A DNA stretch of 64,000 nt, from NCBI RefSeq assembly GCF_004337365.2, contig NZ_CP044016.1, positions 930,001-994,000 of the forward strand. Direction: 5' to 3'. Under the pieces are notes generated by a model, which was not told the DNA's origin, did not search any database, and was given only the letters and a program-made list of their open reading frames with translations. The position numbers and the translations under genes were made by a program. Numbering within the stretch: position 1 is the stretch's first letter; the number at the start of each line of letters is the position of its first letter. This stretch comes from Rhizosphaericola mali (GTDB lineage Bacteria; Bacteroidota; Bacteroidia; Chitinophagales; Chitinophagaceae). Positions 6,865 to 14,627 of this stretch are shown piece by piece.

Positions 6865-8634
6865 TCAATTATTTTTTTCTGATGTAAAATCCTTGAAAAA
6901 ATGCTTGATAGCTTTAGCCATTGCATCTGCCATTTTATCTTGAAAATTAGGATTCGTTAATTTTTCTTCCTCTTCTGGATTGGAAATGAATGCTAATTCA
7001 TTTAAAGCATTGATAAATTGTGTAGGTCCATTTAATCCGAAATTAAAACTGCCAATATTACCATAGTTGTCTAAACCTAATGCCAGCATTTCACTATGTA
7101 AATATTGAGACAATGGACGAAAGCTGATATATCTATAATACGTAGAATTGCCTTTGACTAGGGGAGATGCTGAGTTGCAATGGATGCTAATTACCATATT
7201 AGGATGTGCTGATTTGAGATAGTCTATTCTATCCGTCATACTTAATGTTGTATCAGTAGTTCGAGTCATTATGGTTGTAATACCTAGTTTTCTTAATTTC
7301 TTTTCCAATCGCATCGCAACTTGTAACGTAATATCTTTTTCTAATACACCACTTAATCCATTTGCACCAAGATTGGAGCCTCCATGTCCTGCATCGATGC
7401 CAACAACAAGATCTTTTAATTTGTTTGATTTTGGTGCATGATTTACTTGTATAATTAAGTTATTTTGATCATAGTGGATGTCATATCCCCAATTGATTGC
7501 AGTTTTTAGATTGATATTTATTGTTAAGACATTATTCTCTGTTTGTTCATAATAAATGTTTTTTATAGACTGTAAATTTTCAAGTTGTGTGATCCAATTG
7601 GTATTTGAGGTTGCACCGTAGATCAAAATTTTTAATTTGTTTCCATCTAATTCTGTAGTTGAACTATAAGGTAGTTTTTTGTCCAAATTAATTTTTATTT
7701 GATCGAAGTTACTATTTGGTGTTACGTTTATATTGGCACTTAAACTTTCTGGGTACTCGGTATTGGTGTTTTGTATTTGGATATGATCTACCGGGATAAA
7801 TGCACTATGATTAGGTGATAATGCAACTTTGTACAATCCATTGTATTTTCCTATGATTTGTACATTAATGCCAGTATCCAAATAGCTCATCTTTGCTCCA
7901 CCTAAGCGATCATCTCCATCTCCATACATCATATAAGCATAATTACCAATAGTTTTTCCAAGGATAATTTCTGATGTTGACTTGATTTTTAAAGTAGAAG
8001 GAGCGGAAAAAGAGATTTTGTTGCCATTCAAAATATTGAAGCCTGTTAATAATTTTATGTTATTGGTATCTGATTCGTTTATTTTGTACAGACCATGATA
8101 TGTGGCAATACTATTAGATACTGAAATCTTTTTAAGTTTTACTTTAGCGTTGAAAAAATAGAGATCTGAATTTTTATCTGCTTCTGCGGTAATTGTCAAA
8201 ATATTTCCAGGTTGCAACCATTCTGCTTCTGCTGGTGTGATTTGGACGATTTTTACGTCTCCCTTTGCGATAGCTTTTGGTAGTTTAGTTTTTTGAGGAA
8301 AGATGTAGAATGTGCGAGAAAAGGTATCTTTTTCAATGATAAATTGAGCTGTAATGCTATTTATATTCTTTGGCTGTGTTTTGAATTGATATAAAAAAGA
8401 TCCAGTTTTATAAATTTTTACATTTTCACCTTGAATAAATAGCTTTCCATCTTTTTTTACGTTTCCTCCAAAAAATATGGAGGTATTATCTGTGTATATA
8501 GTGTCTTTTTCTGGATATTCAAATTGCCAAATAGACTGCTGTGCTTGTGTATAAGAATAAAAAATAATAAAAAAAGCCAGCAAAATAATATTTAATACTT
8601 GCTGGCTTTTTTTTAATCTAAATTGAGTAATCAT
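6865..8634 (-). CDS. N-acetylmuramoyl-L-alanine amidase (Amidase_3), exported
   Basis: A 589-residue peptidoglycan amidase that cleaves the bond between muramic acid and the stem peptide in the periplasm. The first 32 residues are a signal peptide (KK, then a hydrophobic run ending at TQAQQ). A long N-terminal part of beta-rich, SH3-like segments (residues about 35-400) leads into the zinc amidase domain: VVGIDAGHGG near 416, LEKDITL near 433, VISIHCNS near 485, and the terminal catalytic Glu in FISNPEEE. The gene follows the MFS gene by 6 bp on the same strand. Unusually, a strong terminator hairpin (8571-8614) lies within its signal-peptide codons, implying attenuation or an unexpected start. 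Confidence 0.92.
   Translation of the reverse strand: MITQFRLKKSQQVLNIILLAFFIIFYSYTQAQQSIWQFEYPEKDTIYTDNTSIFFGGNVKKDGKLFIQGENVKIYKTGSFLYQFKTQPKNINSITAQFIIEKDTFSRTFYIFPQKTKLPKAIAKGDVKIVQITPAEAEWLQPGNILTITAEADKNSDLYFFNAKVKLKKISVSNSIATYHGLYKINESDTNNIKLLTGFNILNGNKISFSAPSTLKIKSTSEIILGKTIGNYAYMMYGDGDDRLGGAKMSYLDTGINVQIIGKYNGLYKVALSPNHSAFIPVDHIQIQNTNTEYPESLSANINVTPNSNFDQIKINLDKKLPYSSTTELDGNKLKILIYGATSNTNWITQLENLQSIKNIYYEQTENNVLTININLKTAINWGYDIHYDQNNLIIQVNHAPKSNKLKDLVVGIDAGHGGSNLGANGLSGVLEKDITLQVAMRLEKKLRKLGITTIMTRTTDTTLSMTDRIDYLKSAHPNMVISIHCNSASPLVKGNSTYYRYISFRPLSQYLHSEMLALGLDNYGNIGSFNFGLNGPTQFINALNELAFISNPEEEEKLTNPNFQDKMADAMAKAIKHFFKDFTSEKNN
8571..8614 (-). terminator. Intrinsic terminator inside the amidase signal-peptide codons
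   Basis: Arms AAAAAGCCAGCAA (8571-8583) and TTGCTGGCTTTTT (8599-8611) pair perfectly over 13 bp with a 15-nt loop. Read on the minus strand, the hairpin is followed by a TTTTTTTATTATTTTTT tract, as expected for termination of the upstream MFS transcript. The hairpin lies about 20-60 nt after the amidase ATG. Confidence 0.7.
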
Positions 8635-8640
8635 TTTCTG

Positions 8641-9879
8641 CTATTTAATCACTTTGAGACGTGTCACCATAATGGTGATACATAACCCAAATATAGCAAT
8701 AATCGTATAAGAAAGTCTAAGGTTAAATAATTGCGAGGTGTAACCAATAAGTGGTGGTCCCATTAGAAATCCTAAATAACTAATACTGGATACCGCTGCA
8801 AGTGCTGCACTAGAAGGAATTTTAGTCTGGTTTCCTGCTACACTGTATACATTTGGAATATTGGTAGATACACCAAATCCTACAAGGATAAATCCAAAGG
8901 AAGCACTTAGGAAATAAGGAAATATGACAGCAACGAGTAATCCTATCATAATTAACACGCCACAAACTTGCATTAATTTTTTACGTCCAAATTTGGCAAC
9001 TACTTTATCTCCGACAAATCTACCAGTTGCCATCATTACCATAAAGCAAGCATATCCAACGCTTTCCCAGCCCTGTTTTACTTTGACAATTTCTTTGAAA
9101 TATACACCACTCCAGTCAAACATAGCACCTTCGCAAGCCATGGCAAAAAAACCGATAACGCCTAGTTGTATAATGGTACTATCCATATTCGCAAGCATAC
9201 TTTTTTTCTCTTTGTTGGCAGTTATCTTTTTGATTCCATCTTGCATTAAATATTTTACATTCATCAGCATTCCAATTATACTGAGTATGGCTATGATCCA
9301 AAAATGAATTTCTGGCACAATTGTAAATTTACTCATTAGCAGACCTATAATTGCACCTGTGAAACCAGCAATACTCCATGCCCCATGAAAGGTTGCCATA
9401 ATAGGCCTATGGTACATCCTTTCCGCATTGACTCCTTGAGTATTAACCGAAATGTTACAAAAATTACCAAATACACCAAATATGAATAGTCCTAATGATA
9501 ACAATAGCTTAGTAGGCGCAAGACCTAAAAAAGTCAGTGCAATTGCATATAAGGGTAACCCAAATTTCAATACATTTTTGCTTCCATATTTATCCACCAA
9601 ATAAGCAGATATTGGCATAGTAATTAACTGACCTGCCGGCAATGCTAATAATATGCTTCCCATCTGACCGTCTGTAATACCAATCGTTGATTTTATATAA
9701 GGGATGCGACTAGCCCAAGACGCAAAACAAAGACCTTGAAAAAAATAGAAAATAGCAACTGCAAATCTTACTCTAATTTTTGTTTTTTGCAATTGAGGCG
9801 AAAGAGATTTTTCAATTGATGTTGCAGAATTTGTTGCGATTACTCGCGCAGCCTTGGCATTATTTCCAAATAAATTCAT
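8641..9879 (-). CDS. MFS transporter
   Basis: A 412-residue major facilitator with the expected run of about 12 hydrophobic helices. The loop after helix 2 carries YLVDKYGSKNVLKFG (motif A-like), and the second half has FVGDKVVAKFGRKKLMQ at the equivalent place. It resembles the FucP/YbjJ-like branch of MFS proteins; the substrate cannot be read from the sequence. The ATG at 9879 (MNLFGNN) is preferred: an upstream in-frame extension to 10005 would overlap proB and encodes an unlikely leader. A -7-like TACCTTTG element lies 32 bp upstream. Ends 6 bp before the amidase gene. Confidence 0.88.
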   Translation of the reverse strand: MNLFGNNAKAARVIATNSATSIEKSLSPQLQKTKIRVRFAVAIFYFFQGLCFASWASRIPYIKSTIGITDGQMGSILLALPAGQLITMPISAYLVDKYGSKNVLKFGLPLYAIALTFLGLAPTKLLLSLGLFIFGVFGNFCNISVNTQGVNAERMYHRPIMATFHGAWSIAGFTGAIIGLLMSKFTIVPEIHFWIIAILSIIGMLMNVKYLMQDGIKKITANKEKKSMLANMDSTIIQLGVIGFFAMACEGAMFDWSGVYFKEIVKVKQGWESVGYACFMVMMATGRFVGDKVVAKFGRKKLMQVCGVLIMIGLLVAVIFPYFLSASFGFILVGFGVSTNIPNVYSVAGNQTKIPSSAALAAVSSISYLGFLMGPPLIGYTSQLFNLRLSYTIIAIFGLCITIMVTRLKVIK

Positions 9880-9910
9880 TCCGACGATTTGATTGTGTGT
9901 AAAGACATGG

Positions 9911-9918
9911 CAAAGGTA
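9911..9918 (-). promoter_or_regulatory. -7 element of the MFS gene
   Basis: TACCTTTG on the minus strand fits the Bacteroidota TAnnTTTG element, 31 nt before the MFS ATG at 9879. No clear TTTG lies at the usual distance upstream. Confidence 0.4.
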
Positions 9919-10007
9919 AATGGAATTATTTGCTCCTCCCATTTTTATATATAAAATGCAGCATATATCATAATAAAAATTTATTTTTAACCCGAACATT
10001 TTCAAAT

Positions 10008-11048
10008 ATGAAGGCGAAGAAAGTATTGGTTATCAAACTAGGTACGGCAATTTTGACAAATAGTAAAGGGGAAATTGACAATAAAGTAATTAGTAATATC
10101 ACTTCGGAGATTAAATCTCTTTCGGAGAAATACAATATTGTGCTCGTTTCTAGTGGCGCTGTTGGAAGCGGTAAAAAGTATCTTAAAAATTATAAAGCGA
10201 CAATTATTGAACGTAAGGCGGCGGCGGCAGTTGGTAATCCGTTGTTGATGAAAATGTATCAACAGTATTTTATTAAGCAAGAGATTACGGTTGCTCAAGT
10301 ATTATGTGAAAGAAGACATTTTTCAGATCGTTCTACTTTTCTTTCGTTGAAGGAAACTTTTCTAGAATTTTGGAAAAATGACATTTTGCCGATTGTTAAT
10401 GAAAATGATTTAGTCAGTAGCTATGAGATTAAATTTGCAGATAATGATGAATTGGCAACATTGATTGCTGTTGGTTTTGATGCGGAAGCCTTGCTTTTGT
10501 GTACCTCTGCTGGAGGATTTAGAGATACAGAAAATAAAATTATTCCTTTAGTTGAAAAAATTGACAAACAAATTTTGTCGATGGTTCGTCTGGATAAATC
10601 GAGTGTGGGTTTAGGTGGTATGGTATCCAAATTAACCTATACTAAATTGGCACTTTCTTTAGGCATTAAAGTCATTATTTGTGGTTTAGATATTGAAAAA
10701 CCTTTTGAGAGTGCATTAGCTGGAAAAAATGGTACGCAATTTATTCCTAAAAATGTCAATATTAATGCACGTAACAAATGGCTTGCAAGTAGCTCTATTA
10801 CCATTGGAGAATTGATAATTGATAAAGGTGCTGCAGATGCTATTCATAAGCGACATAGTTTGCTGTTGGTAGGAGTGAAGGAGTTAAAAGGAAAATTTGC
10901 AACAAACGAAGTTGTCAAAATTTTGAATGAAGAAAATGAATTATTAGCAGTTGCTAAAACTAAAGCAAGCTCAACAGAATTACAAAAACAATCGGACAAA
11001 AAACATATAGTCGTTGCTCATACCGACGATATCGTTATTTTAAATTAA
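10008..11048 (+). CDS. proB: Glutamate 5-kinase
   Basis: Phosphorylates L-glutamate to gamma-glutamyl phosphate, the first step of proline synthesis, in the cytoplasm. The amino-acid-kinase fold shows VLVIKLGTAILT at the N-terminus, LVSSGAVGSG near residue 45, IVNENDLVS near 135 and DKSSVGLGGMVSKLTYTKLA; a short PUA-like region (SSITIGELIIDKGAADAI onward) forms the C-terminus. At 346 residues it is slightly shorter than the E. coli protein. The ATG at 10008 is chosen because MKAKKVLVIKLG begins directly at the conserved core; an upstream in-frame start at 9930 would run into the divergent MFS region. proA follows after 9 bp. Confidence 0.95.
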   Translation: MKAKKVLVIKLGTAILTNSKGEIDNKVISNITSEIKSLSEKYNIVLVSSGAVGSGKKYLKNYKATIIERKAAAAVGNPLLMKMYQQYFIKQEITVAQVLCERRHFSDRSTFLSLKETFLEFWKNDILPIVNENDLVSSYEIKFADNDELATLIAVGFDAEALLLCTSAGGFRDTENKIIPLVEKIDKQILSMVRLDKSSVGLGGMVSKLTYTKLALSLGIKVIICGLDIEKPFESALAGKNGTQFIPKNVNINARNKWLASSSITIGELIIDKGAADAIHKRHSLLLVGVKELKGKFATNEVVKILNEENELLAVAKTKASSTELQKQSDKKHIVVAHTDDIVILN

Positions 11049-11057
11049 TTACAAACT

Positions 11058-12302
11058 ATGCAACAAGATCTAACATTACAACTAAAAAAAGTACATCAGG
11101 CTTCTGTAGTGCTCAGGTCGGTATCGGATGAAGTGATTCAAAACGTATTGAATGATTTATCCGAACTAATCCTTCAAGATAGTGCCAAACTATTAAAAGT
11201 GAATGCCTCTGATGTGGTGAAACAGAATCCCAATGATCCTAAAGTGGATCGTCTTTTATTAACGCAAGAAAGATTGGAAAATATAGCTGCTGCAGTTAAA
11301 AACGTGGCGCAATTGCCAGATCCAACGAATAAGATTTTGGTAAAAAGAACGCTTGCCAATAAATTGAAATTGGAAAAAAAATCGGTTCCATTAGGTGTCG
11401 TCTGTGCGATATATGAATCACGTCCCAATGTAACTTATGATATAGCATCGCTTTGTCTAAAAAGCAAAAATGCTTGCGTATTAAAAGGTAGCTCTGATGC
11501 GGAGAATTCTAATCATGCGGCTGTTGTTTTGATCAAAAAAGCCTTGCGAAAAAATAATTTACCTGCAGATGCAGTGATGCTACTACCTTCTGAGCGTTCC
11601 ATTGTTGATCAATTATTTACCCAAGATAAATATATTGATGTAATCATTCCGAGAGGTTCTGCATCATTAATTAATTATGTACGAGAAAATAGTAAAATTC
11701 CTGTAATTGAAACAGGAGCAGGAGTCTGCCACACTTATGTTCATGAAGATGCAGATCTAAAAAAAGCGGTGAAAATTGTTATTAATGCTAAAGTTTCTCG
11801 TCCTTCCGTTTGTAATGCTCTTGACACAATTATAGTTGATAAAAAAATCTCCAACGAATTTCTAATCGCTTTGGCGGAAGAAATTGCGCAGTACAATGTT
11901 GAATTATTTGCAGATAAACCTAGTTATAGTATTTTAAAATCCTATCCATTTGTACATATTGCAAATCCAGAAGATTTTGATCGCGAATTTCAATGTTTAA
12001 AAGCAGCTATTAAGGTGGTGAAGGATATTTCTGGCGCCTTAAATCACATTGAAGAGCATTCCACCAAACATTCAGAAGCGATTGTTTCTGAAAATAAAGA
12101 AGTGTGTGAATTGTTTTTAAATTCGGTAGATGCCGCAGCTGTTTATGCAAATGCATCTACAAGATTTACGGATGGTGAAGTATTTGGTTTGGGTGCAGAA
12201 ATTGGCATTTCTACTCAAAAATTGCATGCACGAGGTCCCTTTGCGTTGGAAAAATTAGTTACTGAAAAATGGATTTTACATGGCAATGGTCAAATTCGTT
12301 AG
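11058..12302 (+). CDS. proA: Gamma-glutamyl phosphate reductase
   Basis: Reduces gamma-glutamyl phosphate to glutamate semialdehyde with NADPH, the second step of proline synthesis. The protein is 414 residues, a normal length, with PLGVVCAIYESRPNVTYD, the LKGSSDAENSN nucleotide-binding region and the catalytic Cys252 in SRPSVCNALDT. The C-terminal GLGAEIGISTQKLHARGP is the ProA signature. It is the second gene of a proBA operon, 9 bp after proB. Confidence 0.97.
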   Translation: MQQDLTLQLKKVHQASVVLRSVSDEVIQNVLNDLSELILQDSAKLLKVNASDVVKQNPNDPKVDRLLLTQERLENIAAAVKNVAQLPDPTNKILVKRTLANKLKLEKKSVPLGVVCAIYESRPNVTYDIASLCLKSKNACVLKGSSDAENSNHAAVVLIKKALRKNNLPADAVMLLPSERSIVDQLFTQDKYIDVIIPRGSASLINYVRENSKIPVIETGAGVCHTYVHEDADLKKAVKIVINAKVSRPSVCNALDTIIVDKKISNEFLIALAEEIAQYNVELFADKPSYSILKSYPFVHIANPEDFDREFQCLKAAIKVVKDISGALNHIEEHSTKHSEAIVSENKEVCELFLNSVDAAAVYANASTRFTDGEVFGLGAEIGISTQKLHARGPFALEKLVTEKWILHGNGQIR

Positions 12303-12377
12303 GCGAAATATTGCCTAAATTAAAAAAAAAATTATTCGAGGTTTAAACTTTTTAAGTAGAATTATATCCAAATTTCT

Positions 12378-13010
12378 ATGAAAAAATATGTAACCCTGAT
12401 TTTTGCAATTGCTTGTTTTCATATAGCAAAAGCTCAAGATTATTCCAAAGCTCGTATTGGTGTGCAAGCAGGTGGAACTTATTCCACTTTTAGTGAGACT
12501 GGTAGTGAAGGTACAACCTACTCTAACTCCTACAAATTTGGATATGTTGGTGGTGTATTCTTTTATTTACCCTTTAATAAAAATTGGGCGATTCAACCAG
12601 AATTAGATTATCAAATGTCTGGTGGCAAGACTGAAGGTGCTTTTCTAAATCAAGACTATGATCGTAAATTAAGTATTTCTCAATATTATTTAAATGTTCC
12701 TGTGTTAGCTAAATATCATTTTGATCATACTGCTTTAAGTTTAATGGCAGGCCCTCAGTTCGGTGTATTGACAAAAGCAAATCAAAATATTGATGGTTAT
12801 CAGACAAATATTAAGAGTGATTTTAAATCTAATGATTTTTCTGGGGTAATAGGCGCAGAGTATGCATTACCATTCTTTAAAGACCATTATTTTTCTGTTG
12901 AAGCAAGATATCAACTCGGCTTTTCGGATAATTTGAAAAATACTACAGAAAATGATAATAGTCCTATGAGGAATAGGGTTGTCTCACTGATGCTAAACTA
13001 CAGTTTTTAG
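12378..13010 (+). CDS. Outer-membrane beta-barrel (PorT-like) protein
   Basis: A 210-residue exported protein. The signal peptide MKKYVTLIFAIACFHIAKAQ ends in the AQ cleavage context typical of this phylum. The rest alternates hydrophobic and polar residues as in 8-strand barrels: IGVQAGGTYSTF, WAIQPELDYQMSGG, YLNVPVLAKYHF, LSLMAGPQFGVL, and a final strand ending in Phe (VVSLMLNYSF). It belongs to the outer-membrane protein beta-barrel/PorT-type group; the ligand or role is unknown. It has its own terminator and lies 75 bp after proA. Confidence 0.85.
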   Translation: MKKYVTLIFAIACFHIAKAQDYSKARIGVQAGGTYSTFSETGSEGTTYSNSYKFGYVGGVFFYLPFNKNWAIQPELDYQMSGGKTEGAFLNQDYDRKLSISQYYLNVPVLAKYHFDHTALSLMAGPQFGVLTKANQNIDGYQTNIKSDFKSNDFSGVIGAEYALPFFKDHYFSVEARYQLGFSDNLKNTTENDNSPMRNRVVSLMLNYSF

Positions 13011-13039
13011 TTTTCGACTTTTACATATATACTTTTCAG

Positions 13040-13075
13040 AGCGATAATTTGGTAAAACAAGTTATCGCTTTTTTG
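13040..13075 (+). terminator. Terminator of the beta-barrel gene
   Basis: AGCGATAA pairs with TTATCGCT across a 14-nt loop and is followed by six T residues. Confidence 0.75.
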
Positions 13076-13201
13076 TTTAATTTGTTATTGCATAATTATG
13101 TCAAATTTGGTATTTTATTGATTTTTAATAAGTTTTAAGAGGTTCCATCCCAATTGAGATAGAACAACAACTATATTCGTTCAGAGAATATTTATGTCAA
13201 A

Positions 13202-13550
13202 ATGATAATTAAGAAATCCGATAATTCTAAGTTCGACAAAATTTTGAATGCATCTTCGCTGAAAATAAAAATTGATCAAGAGTTAGATGTTAATAAAAAG
13301 CTAGCTCCTCTGGCATATTTTTTATTCTAATTTAGGCAGATCATTGTGATATTGTTACAACTAGTTCAATGGATGCAGAGACTTTTTATGAAAAAAATAT
13401 TATGTATTTATCAAATTGAACGAGTTAGATTGGATGAAGTTGAGAATAAAGGAAAATTTTAATTGAATAGTTGAAATGCTAACATAGAATGCGCAGATAT
13501 TGTTTTGCAAATATTCAACAAATTTAAAATAATTGAATATTTTGTAAGAG
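13202..13550 (+). pseudogene. Decayed, internally deleted oleate hydratase copy
   Basis: A relic of a second oleate hydratase fills most of an otherwise gene-free 650-bp gap. After an ATG at 13202, codons for [10 protein letters not shown] match residues 6-15 of the intact enzyme at 14628; positions 13226-13251 differ from it at one base in 26. After a stop at 13328, a frame-shifted block at 13339 reads DHCDIVTTSSMDAETFYEKN, matching [20 protein letters not shown] (from residue 324). Weaker matches follow: EVENKGKF and, near 13481, NIE...FNKFKIIEYFVR against NIEKSAW...[10 protein letters not shown]. About 900 bp of middle sequence is missing, with at least two frameshifts and several stops. 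The first two blocks are convincing; the last parts are tentative. Confidence 0.7.
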
Positions 13551-13666
13551 AAATGGACTATGTAAAAATACGATAGGAGAGCGCATTTTTTTACTTCTTT
13601 ATCATGACGTTTATCTATTAAAAAGATCTCTAAAATGAATTTACAAAGATTTATCATTTCATTATT

Positions 13667-14527
13667 ATGAATTCAACAGAAAAAATTCAAGAAACACTAT
13701 CCTATTATAAAATATTATGCAATAAACCTTACTATATTTCTACTGGAAATCCGTTGACTAGTTTTCCTAATAAACCCTTTAGGATGGATTACTATGCCGT
13801 TTGTACATGTACAGAAGGGTATATAGAACTCCTTATTAACAATGAAAGATATGTGATTCATGGACAGGACGTACTTTTGTCTGCACCAAGTACAGTCGTA
13901 CAGTTCGTAAGAATGAGTGATGATTTTAGCCTTAAATTGTTGTTTTTTGATAAAAACTTTTTATTGAAAAATATGTCTAATCCATATATAATTGAGAAAT
14001 TTAACTTATTTCAGTCAGGATCTTATTCCTTATTTAAATTATCTACTTGCGAATATCAGACTATATTGAATCTATTAACCTACCTAGGAAAAAAAGCTGC
14101 GTCGAAAGGCAAATTCACCAATGAAATACTTAGGTCTATTATTTTCAATATTTTGTTAGAACTGGCAGAAATATTACAAAGTATACCCAAACCTGCAACT
14201 ATATTTACAAACAATGATTTATTTATTAAATTTCTGGAATTAGTGCAGTTTAATTTTAAAGAATATAAAAATGTAGACTTCTATACAAAATCACTTTGTA
14301 TTTCAAATAAATATTTAATTGAAATCATTAAGAAAAATACAGGAAAGACTCCACACGAATGTATAGATGAAATGTTATTAAAAGAAGCTGTCGTACAATT
14401 AGGTAATCCATCTTGTTCTATTTCAGAAATAGCTTACGATCTGAATTTTCAATCCGTGGCATCTTTTAGTCGATTTTTTAAGAAAAAGACGAATATGTCC
14501 CCTAAAAATTACCGTAACAAGATCTGA
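13667..14527 (+). CDS. AraC-family transcriptional regulator
   Basis: A 286-residue regulator with an N-terminal cupin-like sensor region (FRMDYYAVCTCTEGYIELLI, then HGQDVLLSAPSTVVQF) and a C-terminal double helix-turn-helix (about residues 185-286: SLCISNKYLIEIIKKNTGKTP and SISEIAYDLNFQSVASFSRF, ending FFKKKTNMSPKNYR). It lies between the decayed hydratase copy and the intact one, and a pair of direct repeats precedes the latter, so it is the likely activator of oleate hydratase. The inducer is unknown; a fatty acid is a reasonable guess only. Confidence 0.9.
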   Translation: MNSTEKIQETLSYYKILCNKPYYISTGNPLTSFPNKPFRMDYYAVCTCTEGYIELLINNERYVIHGQDVLLSAPSTVVQFVRMSDDFSLKLLFFDKNFLLKNMSNPYIIEKFNLFQSGSYSLFKLSTCEYQTILNLLTYLGKKAASKGKFTNEILRSIIFNILLELAEILQSIPKPATIFTNNDLFIKFLELVQFNFKEYKNVDFYTKSLCISNKYLIEIIKKNTGKTPHECIDEMLLKEAVVQLGNPSCSISEIAYDLNFQSVASFSRFFKKKTNMSPKNYRNKI

Positions 14528-14539
14528 TAATTATCAGGA

Positions 14540-14574
14540 AATTTAAGGTAAAACTTACCGAATTTAAGATAAAC
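14540..14574 (+). promoter_or_regulatory. Direct repeats upstream of oleate hydratase (candidate AraC operator)
   Basis: AATTTAAGGTAAAAC (14540-14554) recurs as AATTTAAGATAAAC (14561-14574), starting 21 bp apart, or two helical turns, which is the usual arrangement of AraC half-sites. They lie 54-88 bp before the hydratase ATG and just after the araC-type gene. A GGTAA-TTACC dyad lies between them. Confidence 0.5.
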
Positions 14575-14627
14575 ATTTAAAAATACGCCTCCATAATTTT
14601 GCTAATAGAAAAATAAAACAATTTATC

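Noticed and set aside
9876-9908. Ten-codon upstream ORF (MSLHTIKSSE) overlapping the MFS start as ATGA
   Set aside because: The -7 element ends 2 nt before its ATG, so transcription would probably begin after that start codon.
13400-13657. Minus-strand 85-codon frame in the gap before the AraC gene
   Set aside because: It runs through the decayed oleate hydratase sequence, is AT-rich and has no family features; treated as chance.
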